This document shows, one piece after another, positions 38,901 to 48,760 of a stretch of 64,000 bases of DNA (positions are counted from its first letter, which is position 1; each line of letters begins with the position of its first letter). Source of the DNA: Troglohyphantes excavatus (lineage: Eukaryota > Arthropoda > Arachnida > Araneae > Linyphiidae); assembly GCA_963932185.1 (NCBI GenBank), contig OZ010674.1, positions 34,006,511 through 34,070,510 on the forward strand, written 5' to 3'. Under the pieces are notes generated by a model. That model was not told the origin of the DNA, made no database searches, and saw only the letters and a program-made list of their open reading frames with translations. The translations under genes were made by a program, and so were the position numbers.

Positions 38901-41900
38901 AATAATAACAAAATTTTCAAAGTATCCAGGCAACTTTTGCACAATTTTTTTGTGCAATTATTTATTAAGGATCCTAAAGTCAAGGACCCCTGACACTGAC
39001 CTAATGGAAAATCAGGCCCTATATCCAAATCTGTGCCCTAGTTTATAATTATAATTTTTTTTAATTCTCTATTGGTTATTTATAATAATAAAATGAAATA
39101 CCATAATCAATTTATATATTAACTAAGACATGAATAATGTCTAAACATTTGCATCTTTTGCATACTGTTAAAGGAATTTACCTTTCATAATTTATATTAT
39201 TTTTAAAGCTCAAACAAAAGACTGCAACTGCACCAATAGACACAAAAGAAAACCCAAGCATCAATAGTGCAACACACAATACAAAGAATGATGATGATCC
39301 CGCGAGCACAGCTTCGATCCCAGCTGATAGGGGATTGGAACACTTTTTTGGAGCTCCTGCTTATTTGACAGTATCAGGACAACTTCATTTGGAAGCAATG
39401 GCTAGGTATAATTTATGAGTTTTCAGTTTATTTTATGTCATTTGGAATATATCTTCATTCACAAGACATATATTTTCATATCTGCAACTTTTAAAAAGAT
39501 ACATTTTAAGTTTTCAAGTTTCTCATTAGATAACATTACTATTCCATATGAAAATGCCGTCGAGTATGGTTAGAGCATAGATGATTCTGCTCCAAAATTT
39601 CTGGAATGTCCGAAAATTTTAACAAATCTGTTCCGAAAATTTCAACCAAAATCTTTTGGAATCAAAAGGGAAAAAAAATTATTCTGGCCTTCTGACAAAC
39701 AAACCGCTTCTCTATTGAGATATGGTACGACTCCGAGGAGCCGTGAAATTCTTCTTTTTCAGATTTTAATGTTATCCCTGGATTGATGCAAATCTACATT
39801 AACATTTTGGCATGTCTATATAGTAGGTCATGCCTCTGAGATGCATAAAGAATGTTTTGAAGAAATTGTCCTTGGAGAAAAGAAAATCCGTAATTACAAA
39901 AAGATGGTGTTCAAATGCACCTGGGATACTAGTTTATAATAAGAGGTTGAAGATAGGGAGAGTTCTGAGAAAGTGCATATGTTTCTTTCAGGGTTGATAC
40001 TATTCCGGGTCTAACCCGGAATTCTGGATTTTTTATTAAATTTTGGAACGTGAAGATAGAAATATAAAAGTTTGCCACAATACGTTACTCACCATGATAA
40101 GTATTTTATGTAAAACTTAATATCGCCATTTATCATATCTCTTTTGCATGTCAACTATGATATTTTTATATATAACTATGAAGATCATAAGAAAATATAC
40201 TATTAATTAAAAATACTGTATTAATTTACTAATTTTGCAGTAAATATTAGTTAAATTTAATTTCCTTTCTAATATTGACCTAAATATTAAACTACTGTAT
40301 ATTAATAGCTGCAAACCAGGAATAACAAGGCGCTAAGTTATTGCTGATTCTGAAATGTTGTTTCACATATTCACATTGAACATGTCCTCAAATCAGAGGA
40401 AGTTAGACAAGAGTACAAAGAAATACATCAATTATGAAATTTTTTATGATTGTTGAGCCAGATAGAGTTGCTTACAAATAATTAGGTAGTTAAGCTATTT
40501 AGATTGCTCAATAAAAAAACATATTTATCAAGGCGATTTCGGCCTGATAATTGACCCATTGATTATTATCATTCAAAAATACTTTTGTCAAGCAAAAGTG
40601 ATTGTCAATGCTGGAAAGTTTTTTCAGTTTTTTAAAGTGACAATCACAGTTAGCATAGAAAATTGGATTATATTTTCTTTTATTTTAGTTAATGATGTGT
40701 TTTAGTGTCCCATTAATAAATGTCTGTTTGTTAATAATAGAGTAATTTATATTTCGATACTTATCCCATTTGGATAATGAAGATTAGTGCTTGCACTATT
40801 ACACACTTAGACAAACTTAGTATGCAACAGTAATAAGTTTGAATGTATTTAAATATATTGTTGGTTTCAAGTGCACAATATATTCAAATATATTGAAAAG
40901 AACATTTTTCCAAGAGTAATAAGTTTAACTCTGTTTAAAATATAATTATTATTGATTAATAAATTATTTTCTAAAGAAAAATAATAGGACTTAACTCCAT
41001 GCAAAGCATTTAATGGCTAGTTTTGATAAATGAGCAATCATTAATATTTTAGTCTAGTATTTATAATTTTATTTATTAAGCAATTTAGAAAGAGTTATAT
41101 TTGCTATATTCATTTTAATCCAAACAATATTTTTAATACTTAAGCTCTTTTGGTGGAGGTGTTTACAACTTTGGTCCAACATTCAGAGCCGAAAGTTCCA
41201 GAACAAGGCTTCATGCTTGCGAATTCCAGATGATTGAAGCGGAAATTGCTTTCGTTACAAGACTTGAAGATTTGTTCAAGGTCAGTCAATGTAAGCAAAT
41301 TATATTCTTTATTATTTTAAATGACTCGAAGTAATTTGCTTTTATATAGGCAATCTTTATCACTATTTAATTTTTTAATGCTGCAATCAAATCTGTGATA
41401 ATAAGGTGTTTGTTAAGGTATGGTACTTTTGGTAAAAGCAAGAAAATAAATCAGTGATTGATTGTGATATTAGGCTCACTAATCTTCAGTTTCAACTAGT
41501 AATACCACTGCCTTCTATATTAGCTGCCTGCCAGGTCGGGCGTCGGAGCTTTGATCTCCGGTTTCGCGAGAAGTTCCCTCCGTTCCCGCTAGAGGCGCTC
41601 GCTACTAACACATTTTTAGCATTGGTCTGGTACAGAAATTTGTGGTTTTTTGATTCAGGGAATTACAATTTTCAACTTAAAATTTTTTTTTCGGTGGAGA
41701 AATGTTAGAATTTTAAAGTAGTTTTAGTGTGAATATTATATTTATTTTTATTTAGAATTTAAATAAAACAACTGCATTTTTTAAATATTTTTGGAAGTTT
41801 TATGATACTTATGGTACATTAAAAATATTAAAATATGCATGCAAAACTAAAGTTTACCTTTAACATAATAAATACCACAGCTGAAGCTGCTTTTTAAGTC

Positions 41901-44900
41901 GCAAAATTGATTTTTAAAAAATCGGTGTCTAATTGCAGTTTTTTTTTTAATTGCCATTATTTTATGGTCTATTAAGAGCTATAATAATTTTTTTATAAAT
42001 AACTGCAGAACCGAAATAAAGCCGAAGAAAAAACTTTAGTATAATACAATATTAGCATAATACAATTCGCGAATAATTTAAATCAGCCATCCCATCTGTC
42101 CAATTTTTAATTAGCGCTGATCCCATTCTCAAAGAAAAAAATACAAAAAATTTATACTGAAGTGAAAAGGATGAGAACGAATATATTCGTAACATGATCC
42201 GGTGGATAGTGGGATTTCGGAAAGGGTGATTCGAGCATAAAAGGGCAGGAGGGCGCAATTTTCAAGAAAAAAGGGCGGACAAGGCGTACATCCCCTTAAA
42301 AAAACGCACAGCGTGAACACTGAAATTTGAAAACATTTAAAAGTTTCCAAGTAGCAGATGTGTGAAATCTTTGTATCTTTGCTACTATATATGGAATATT
42401 AGTTGTGTATTGTGTGGCTCGCATTGATGGAACCGATGAAGCATATAAATCGCTATCTCCATTTAAAAAATTGAGTTATAGTACACTTGACCTCCATAGA
42501 AATTCACAACTTGGCATTAAAAGGTCTGAAATTTTGTACTTATTAATTCATTTATATACTTTCCTTAGTCTTTAGCAAAGAGAAACACATATTAGATCTC
42601 TGCAACCACTATATTCTCAAACTAAGTCTATCGGCAAAGTTTAGGTATTTTCCTTCAAAACTGCAGATTTCACTAGATGTCATGCCTACATGCATTTCTT
42701 TTTTAGTTTTTTATATAAGTCGAAATTTCAAAAATGAATATATTCTTTGATGGAATTTTTATATATATAAAATCATTTTCTTAAAAACAATACAAAATAG
42801 TATATGTATTTCCCGCATTTTTAGACCATTAACTGCATTACTTTTTAAAATTTCAAACAACTTGTAAAAAAGTTTATACCAAAATATATAAATCAATATA
42901 AAAATAATTTACTTACTTTTTATTGTAGAAATTTGTTATTCAGATAGGAACAATAAAAGTGTGTTTCTTAATAAAACTTTAAAACGCTACATACGTTACA
43001 CCATTATCTTATTATCTTTAATTTTTAAAAAAATTGCGAGTTATCAGATTTTAGCATAACAACCCTCTAACAATTTAAGTTGGCCACCTTTGAAGGGGAG
43101 ATCTTTTATAAACCATGTGGACTTGATGTATTCTGACCATGGTCAACCTTCCTGTAAAATGCAAGTTTAGACTCTTTGTTCAATCACCGTTTTTAAGTGG
43201 TTCCAAACCCATCCAATTACAGTAAAATACATCCATTCTGAAAATCTACTCTCATTGTAGAAGCAAGCACCAGAAGTTTTAACGATGGGAAATTTACTTT
43301 TCAACAGGGAATTGAATGGGTATTTTAGATTTTAGTGTCTTTTCCATTCAAACTGTTCAAACATCAGATAAGATTCAAGAATGAGAATACGTTTGTCCTT
43401 TGACAATCAACAGATGGGTGTGAAGGGAGGGAGGGGGGCATGCAGTTAATTCATCAAAAACTTCCCCCTCTTTGACAATTTTACGACTTGTATTCACTGC
43501 CCGAAGGGGAAAAGACCCTCCCCTCTCTTCTCCATAAATTCCTAAGGTAAATGCCCACTGTAGAATTGATTTATACGTTATTTCACAGCGACCAAAACAC
43601 ACTGACTTACATGAAATTTCGAGACGGGAGTTGGAGTTGACCAGCGCCTCTTGCGGACGAAACTGTCCCTACACCAAACTACCCTCCGAGCCCATCTGAC
43701 AGGCAGCTAATATAGAAGGCAGTGGTAATACCCACCAGTTTTTAATTTACTAATTACTCTCATATAAATTTACTAAATGCTATTACTTTGAGGTATGAAG
43801 TATAAAGTCAAAGCTATCTATTGTTACACAGTATCATCGCCCCCCCCCCCCTTTTTGAGTCATAGTTCTTCTCTTTAAGAAGGAATTGTCCAAATCAGTA
43901 GAGACTCTCAATTCATTACAATTGAAAAATAACTTTTGTGTAACTATTGCAAAAACCAAATTTTTAAAAAGTAATTTTTTTTTTAAAAAAAGCACCATTT
44001 TTGCAAATCTCTTAAGAACTTCATACTTAAAACCACTCTTCGTATAAAAAATTTGTCAAAGTAAGATTATTTTAATTTATTATAGGATTTTTACCATTAC
44101 ATAATTTGTGTTTTGTTCCTTATTTTATATCTAAAGTAGCTTTATCATAATTTTTTTTTTTGTATTTTAGATGGTTGAAAACTGTATAAAGAAAATCGTC
44201 GAAAATATAATACAAAATTGTGCTCATGAAGTTCAATTCCTATCCCAAGATCTTAAGAATCATGAGTCGTATATACATAATCTATTAACAAAACCTTTTA
44301 TTCAGTAAGTTAAATCATATCAGTTAGCTTTTTATTGCTTAATTTATTTACTTTATACTTATATTTACATAATTGTTTTTTAGAATGACCTATGAAGAAT
44401 CAATCAGTATTTTAGAAAAGAGTAATGATCCCATTAAAGTAAGAAGTTATAAAAATATTATGTGATAAAATAACATTTTAAAGCCTAAATTATGCATAGA
44501 GTAAATTTTTGATTTACTACTGTGAATGTCAGAATTTTCCAAATATCTTAATTAGAACAGAAATCATGGACTAACATACGTTAAAAAAAAAAAAATAACC
44601 ATCGAATTGATAACCTCTTTCATTTGGCGGTTTTGGTTGGCACACTTTAAGTCAGTTAAAAATGGATATTAGGTGTGAATATTAAAGAAATTATATGGTG
44701 AATGTTGCTGTTTCATAGTTGCACAAGTCTGTTCCAAATATTAGTAAATTTGCGAATTGTGCAGAGTAAAAAAACGTATTTATTTTTTGGAGTAAAAATT
44801 TCTATTTATCACACATTGAAGGCTAAATTGCAATATGTATTACCTACTACCAGCCAAGAAAATACATACTAGTATGAAAAGAGGATGTGTGGACATAAAT

Positions 44901-47900
44901 CTTTATACAGGTGAACTTCTATTTAGTTTAAAGAACTAGAAAAAGCCACTTTTTAAAAACAACTCATAAATAATCAAAATTTTAAAAATATATATTAAAG
45001 TAAAATTATTATGATTAATTATTAAAGTTAACCCTAAATTTTGCTATCTTGTTGATGAAGTGCATATAAAAATAAAACATCTAATCTATACTAGGCTCAT
45101 ATACAACTTTTTTAATTGAATGACTTTTATTAGTATATAGAATATATTATACTTTAAGTAAATGTTTAATTGTATCGAGAAAAGTTTTTGATTTTATATA
45201 TATTTTTTGCAGTTTGGTGAGGATTTGTCAGCAAAACATAAAGCATTTTTAATAAAATATTGTAATAACATTCCAGTTTTTGTAAGCATGTTTCCATCTG
45301 CGATTAAACCATTTTACATGAAATATAATGAAAATAATATGGTAAGAAATTATTACTTAATTTCACCTTTAAATGCAATCAATTATTGTTTAAAATTGTT
45401 TTTAATTTACTTTAGAGTTTACTGTCTCAATTTTGATTTAAAAATATATTTTAAAAAACTATTTGTTTATTTACTATTAATTTTTAAATAATATAAATTC
45501 TGTATTTTTAAGAGCTATGTATATTAAAAGGAAACAGAATTTTAATTGTGAAATTACAAATATATTTATTCCAGTCTCTAAAATGAATCAGGAATTTTTA
45601 AACATTTCCCCCTCCCTTGTTATTTGATGCTTTCTTTCAGTATCCATGCAAATCAGCATAAAACTGAAATTAGCAAAAACGTGAAATTCCATCAATTATT
45701 TTATACCAATTTTTCGTGTTTAATCAAGGAATTTCCAAAATTTTAATTTTTAAAAAGATAATAGAAGTTAAGATTGTAAATTTTTAATATATAAAAATAA
45801 AAGGTTGAAAATATTAAATATGCTATCAAAGAGCAATTTTAAATCTTACTATCTCAATTTTGTGTTAAAAAAATATATAAAATAATTAAAGTAGTAACTT
45901 ACTTGTTTATTTACATATTATTTTTTTAAATAATCTAAATTCTGTATTTTTAAAAACTAATTATATTTAAAAGAAACTGAATTTTTATTGTGAAAACCTA
46001 TTTTTCTGATACAAAAAGTTTCAGAAAAAACTTTGCAAAATTTCAATCAAAGCAAACAAAATAGAAGTTTATTTTCTGATTATTTAACAAGGAAAAAAAA
46101 TCTATATTATGTGTTTTTGATAAACTTGATCATAAATATGTTAACAATTGCATTATAAGAATATATACTTTCTAATACTTTTTCTGAACAATTACTAATA
46201 TACATAGCATCTATGAATACTTGTAGTAAAAATAATATTGATTAAAAAATTACCTTAAAAAGAGTAATTAACGCACTTACCTTAGTATGTAACCTATTTA
46301 ATGTAGGTATGAAAATTAAATAGTTTTTTTTTAATTTATAGATTTTTTTTTAAACATTACTAAACATATTAATGAAAACAAGTTTCTGGAAGCAACATTA
46401 CAATGTATTTTCTGCCATTGAAACTAGTATAGCTTAGATTTTTTTTATATATTTCTGTGAAACAAAACATTTAGTTGGTATCCTGATAAGATCAAGGTTT
46501 TTATTATTCTCACTGTATTTTAAAATTTCTTATTCAGGCCTATTGTTTTGATTTGTTTGCATCGCACGGTGGGGAAATATGTGGTGGAAGTTTGAGAGAA
46601 GAGGATGCAGAAAAGTTAAAAGCAAAGTACACCTTCGATGAAAACAGCAGTTTTTCATGGTAAGGTTATAAATATGGATTTTAGCTTTGTTATATCAGAT
46701 TGAATAATTTTATTGTATATGCTTAAAACGATGGTGGTGTATGTAATATTTAGTTTTGGATGGATCACAAGATTTTGTAAAAGAGTCTATTTAATATTTC
46801 TAGCATGCCCGTGCAATAATTATCGCATCCCCCCCAAGAATTATACCCATAGATGACAGCACTACCAACTGCTCCTTTAAAAACTGTTTTTAAACACATA
46901 TTTTTTTTTAATTAAAATTCTTGAGACAAAAGTACAATTCGTCACTGCCCATGAAAATTCCCTTTTTTTTTTATATCTCGCATGTTAAGATACATTGTGT
47001 TAAAAGCATCTTTACTACTTAAAGAATATATATGATTAAATTTTATTAAGTTATGTTGTCGTTGCGTATCCTCCATAGTCTGACGGAGTCAGACAAGATC
47101 CACAAGACCAGTGACTGACTCTCAGGAAGTCGAGCACAAGGAGAGGATCTTATTAAGTTAAAAATATATTTAATGTTGAAAGAGATAAAAAAAATTATAA
47201 ATGCCAGCTGTTAAATAAGCAACGCCATAGTAATGAGAATAGTATATTATAGATATTGGAAGTGTAAACAGGATTGGTCAAATGGGGACGAGTTCTTCGA
47301 AAAAATGTGTTTTGGGAATACATAATCCAGATACAAAACGAGTTATATCCGAAATATGATATATTGGTATGATTACACTATTTTATCACTTAGCCTACTA
47401 TTTTTACTTTGCAATTAAAAAAAAATTTCAAGAAAAATCTCCTTATCACGAAAGCCAATAATGTTTTTTCCCCCTTAAAATAGTTGACAGTGGATCCAAC
47501 ACATTTTGAAGCTAGGTAACACAAATATAGTAGACCGACAGTCATAATCAATTGGTTAGATTTATATTATGATTCTTTTTAACTTTAACATCGACTTATA
47601 TATTATATATGTCGTTATAACTTATATTCATTATAACTATTTTGCTTTGGACCCACGAGGAAGCCTTATATCAAAGGTACTACAGTAGTACAAACACATA
47701 AGCGTATGTTAGATCAGAAAGGCCAAGCTGTTTTCGAGAACATAATTTAGCATTTTAATTAAATTTGTTGTTAGTAATTACAGACTTGCTGTTTAAAACT
47801 TTTCCCAAACATCACATAAAAAAAAAAGAATCTGACTGGAAGTATAGGCAGTTCAAATATCAAAATTACATCATGTGGATTGTTACGTAAGCAAACTTTA

Positions 47901-48462
47901 CTCATTTAGCCTAAACCAATCTGGTTGGTTTGGTTTTGGTTAATTAAAGTCGCACTAGAACTGCACAGTTGGCTATTTAAACCAATCTGGAATGTGTGAC
48001 CTTGAGTGAAAATATTAGTAAATCCTGCCTTTCCTATACAAGCGATATAGCAACTGCATACGTATTACCAAAATATTTGTCAAGTTTATATACCTAATAA
48101 CTACTTTAATCGTAAGTTTCATTAAGTTAAGATACCTATATCATTTTATTTACACAATTTAATTTTAGATATTTGTTTAATTGGATTTGTTTTAATTTCG
48201 CACTCATTTATCAATATCCTGATTTTTTTTTTAATTATATCTTCCAATTCCAATAAATTATGCATCAAATTAACTAAAAAAAATTTTAATGTGCATGTAA
48301 ATGACTAATTGTTCCAGGTACCTTGATCTTCGGAAGTATGGTTGTCCACCCCATGGCGGTTTTGGAATAGGTTTTGAAAGATTGTTACAAAGCATTTTAG
48401 GCATTCCAAATATAAGAGATGTCATCCCGTTTCCAAGAAGGAAGTACGACTGCAAGTGTTGA
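32843..48462 (+). CDS. NARS2: Mitochondrial asparaginyl-tRNA synthetase (whole gene)
   Basis: Twelve exons (32843-32965, 34506-34615, 34705-34822, 36852-36992, 38128-38208, 39209-39405, 41145-41280, 44171-44304, 44384-44438, 45213-45341, 46538-46659, 48318-48462) join in phase to 496 residues, close to the 477 of human NARS2. The N-terminus is Arg/Tyr-rich without acidic residues, a likely mitochondrial presequence. Residues about 40-115 form the OB-fold anticodon-binding domain (GWVQAIR ... GSLIKSPYQGQEVEL). The class II catalytic core follows: motif 1 region HTPIITQNDCEGAGEVF (172-188), motif 2 FGPTFRAESS (266-275, FRxE at 270-273) and motif 3 GFGIGFERLL (463-472, essential R470). Conserved blocks VSGQLHLE and IPFPRR are present. 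The enzyme charges mitochondrial tRNA-Asn in the matrix. The first in-frame ATG was chosen; M7 is an alternative. Exon 6 carries an unusual ~35-residue hydrophilic insertion. The next gene, ATP5IF1, is convergent. Confidence 0.96.
33826..34105. repeat. SINE-like repeat B, copy 1 (NARS2 intron 1)
   Basis: This contains GAGGTTCGGGATCATTC and CTACTCAGGATCAAA, then GCAGTTGATTACGGTGCTTA, in the same order as 35995-36165. The GGTTCG block resembles a Pol III B-box, so the family may be tRNA-derived. Confidence 0.6.
34506..34615 (+). CDS. NARS2: NARS2 exon 2 (OB fold)
   Basis: This encodes residues 42-77 (GWVQAIRKYKDLYFVDLIDG ...), the first half of the anticodon-binding OB fold. The acceptor is TTCCTAG, the donor GTAAAA, ending in phase 2. 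Confidence 0.94.
34705..34822 (+). CDS. NARS2: NARS2 exon 3 (OB fold)
   Basis: This completes residue 78 and runs to 117 (VPKYGSSIKVEGSLIKSPYQ ... TIGFCAE). The acceptor is ATGCAG and the donor GAG|GTGAGT. The preceding intron is only 89 bp, the shortest in the gene apart from intron 8 (79 bp). Confidence 0.94.
35411..35620. repeat. SINE-like repeat B, copy 2 (inverted, NARS2 intron 3)
   Basis: The complement reads GTGTGCTGATGTCACAG ... CTGGTACCCC ... CAGTCGATTATGGTA, matching 35995-36165 block for block in the opposite orientation. Confidence 0.65.
35995..36165. repeat. SINE-like repeat B, copy 3 (NARS2 intron 3)
   Basis: This contains GTGTGCTAATGTCACAGGTT, CGATCATGGCTCCAGG, and CTACTCAGGATCAAAGCTGG. 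ACAGGTTCGATC fits a B-box. It lies about 400 bp from the inverted copy 2, so the pair could fold back on itself in pre-mRNA. Confidence 0.65.
36852..36992 (+). CDS. NARS2: NARS2 exon 4 (start of catalytic domain)
   Basis: This encodes residues 118-164 (DYPFSYRTKYTSEHIRQYPY ... MAVHKYFQ), the linker helix and first catalytic-domain segment with the family pattern R(H/Q)YPxLRxRT. It has whole codons, phase 0 to 0. Confidence 0.95.
38128..38208 (+). CDS. NARS2: NARS2 exon 5 (class II motif 1)
   Basis: This encodes residues 165-191, DQGYCFIHTPIITQNDCEGA then GEVFSIE. It holds the motif 1 proline (P174) and the EGAGE segment diagnostic of Asp/AsnRS. Confidence 0.95.
39209..39405 (+). CDS. NARS2: NARS2 exon 6 (with hydrophilic insertion)
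   Basis: Residues 192-256. The first ~40 residues (KENPSINSATHNTKNDDDPA ...) are Asn/Thr/Asp-rich and replace a much shorter loop in human NARS2. The second half, FFGAPAYLTVSGQLHLEAMA, is strictly conserved. It ends in phase 2. Confidence 0.93.
41145..41280 (+). CDS. NARS2: NARS2 exon 7 (class II motif 2)
   Basis: This completes residue 257 and runs to 302. Motif 2 FGPTFRAESSRTRLHACEF provides the ATP-contacting R271 and E273, followed by MIEAEIAF. The donor is AAG|GTCAGT. Confidence 0.96.
41500..43730. mobile_element. 2.2-kb non-autonomous DNA transposon in NARS2 intron 7
   Basis: CCACTGCCTTCTATATTAGC at 41505 is repeated as an exact inverted copy ending at 43725 (26-bp terminal inverted repeat CCACTGCC ... 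GCTGCCTG). Weaker symmetry continues inward to an AGAGGCGCT block at both ends. Both sides are flanked by TAATA, either a 5-bp duplication or a TA duplication with chance extension. No transposase is visible inside. Superfamily is unresolved. Confidence 0.75.
44171..44304 (+). CDS. NARS2: NARS2 exon 8
   Basis: This encodes residues 303-346 (MVENCIKKIVENIIQNCAHE ... LTKPFI). It is a helical insertion region of the catalytic domain, the least conserved part of the enzyme. The acceptor is ATTTTAG, the donor GTAAGT, ending in phase 2. Confidence 0.88.
44384..44438 (+). CDS. NARS2: NARS2 exon 9 (18 codons)
   Basis: This completes residue 347 and adds MTYEESISILEKSNDPIK, matching the ITYxEAVxIL pattern of Asn/AspRS. 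The acceptor is TTTTTTAG and the donor AAA|GTAAGA. It is too short to be seen by open-frame scanning alone. Confidence 0.9.
45213..45341 (+). CDS. NARS2: NARS2 exon 10
   Basis: This encodes residues 366-408 (FGEDLSAKHKAFLIKYCNNI PVFV, ... IKPFYMKYNENNM). It includes the conserved IPVFV and KPFYM blocks of the active site. Whole codons; donor ATG|GTAAGA. Confidence 0.93.
45342..46010. repeat. Intronic sequence duplicated at 53.0-53.7 kb
   Basis: Starting just after the NARS2 exon 10 donor, blocks such as CACCTTTAAATGCAATCAAT, TTATTCCAGTCTCTAAAATG and TTTGATGCTTTCTTTCAGTA recur in the same order at 53050-53670 within the ATP5IF1 gene. Internal sub-repeats (for example near 45400 and 45850) are also present. 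It could be a segmental duplication or an undescribed interspersed element. Confidence 0.7.
46538..46659 (+). CDS. NARS2: NARS2 exon 11
   Basis: This encodes residues 409-448 with GGEICGGSLREED, the GE(L/I)xGGxxRE block that contributes the ATP/Mg site. It ends in phase 2 (TG|G, Trp449). Confidence 0.94.
46803..47035. repeat. Dispersed repeat D, copy in NARS2 intron 11
   Basis: This shares GCCCGTGCAATAATTATCG, ATTCGTCACTGCCCATGAA and GCATCTTTACTACTTA with the how intron 4 copy (22280-22877), in the same order. Confidence 0.55.
47912..47990 (-). mobile_element. 5'-truncated SINE fragment with 13-bp target duplication
   Basis: A 53-base piece (47925-47977) matches the 3' tail of the SINE at 6648: TGGTTTTGGTTAATTAAAGT, CGCACTAGAACTGCACAG. 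It is bounded by perfect direct repeats TAAACCAATCTGG at 47912-47924 and 47978-47990. It is a strongly 5'-truncated but otherwise typical retroposition product. Confidence 0.8.
48318..48462 (+). CDS. NARS2: NARS2 exon 12 (class II motif 3, stop)
   Basis: Residues 450-496: YLDLRKYGCPPHGGFGIGFE then RLLQSILG ... VIPFPRRKYDCKC and TGA. Motif 3 supplies R470. The acceptor is TTCCAG. Confidence 0.96.
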
Positions 48463-48483
48463 TTTCTATGTAATGTATATGTA

Positions 48484-48489
48484 AATAAA
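48484..48489 (+). terminator. NARS2: NARS2 poly(A) signal
   Basis: AATAAA lies 22 bases after the stop codon, so the 3' UTR would be very short, ending near 48505 inside the 148-bp gap to the convergent ATP5IF1 stop. Confidence 0.65.
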
Positions 48490-48498
48490 ATAGTCAAT

Positions 48499-48519
48499 TT
48501 TAATCTGATCTATTTTAAT
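48499..48519 (-). terminator. ATP5IF1: Possible ATP5IF1 poly(A) signals (ATTAAA)
   Basis: Two minus-strand ATTAAA hexamers (plus-strand TTTAAT at 48499-48504 and 48514-48519) lie about 95-110 bases after the isoform A stop. No canonical AATAAA is present in that interval. Confidence 0.35.
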
Positions 48520-48610
48520 CAATACACATACGCTGATTCATAAATGCCATAATTTGAAAAATTTAAGCCAATAAATTCATATTCGACAAAAGCTAACATG
48601 CACGAGTAGT

Positions 48611-48760
48611 CTACTTTCCAACGTCATCTTGTTCTTTGCTCAACTCGGTAATCTTTTCCTTGTGTCGATGAATTTCATCTTGCAGTTTTTTAACAAGGTC
48701 TTCGTGGTGGCTGATTTCGTCATTTAAGTGGCCTTTAAGCTTCTGAATCTGTTCCCTTTG
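48611..48760 (-). CDS. ATP5IF1: ATP5IF1 terminal exon A (His-rich coiled coil)
   Basis: 49 residues (QREQIQKLKGHLNDEISHHE ... HRHKEKITELSKEQDDVGK) and TAG. The acceptor is TTCTTCTAG. The exon enters in phase 0, has heptad-like hydrophobics, and carries five His, as in vertebrate IF1. Confidence 0.95.
   Translation of the reverse strand, partial: QREQIQKLKGHLNDEISHHEDLVKKLQDEIHRHKEKITELSKEQDDVGK

Noticed and set aside
39998..40030. Hairpin TTCCGGGT-CTA-ACCCGGAA in NARS2 intron 6
   Set aside because: A perfect 8-bp stem, but isolated; no terminal repeats, partner copy or function could be tied to it.
45207..45491. 94-codon open frame read as one protein
   Set aside because: Its first part is NARS2 exon 10; the remainder is intron read-through after the GTAAGA donor.
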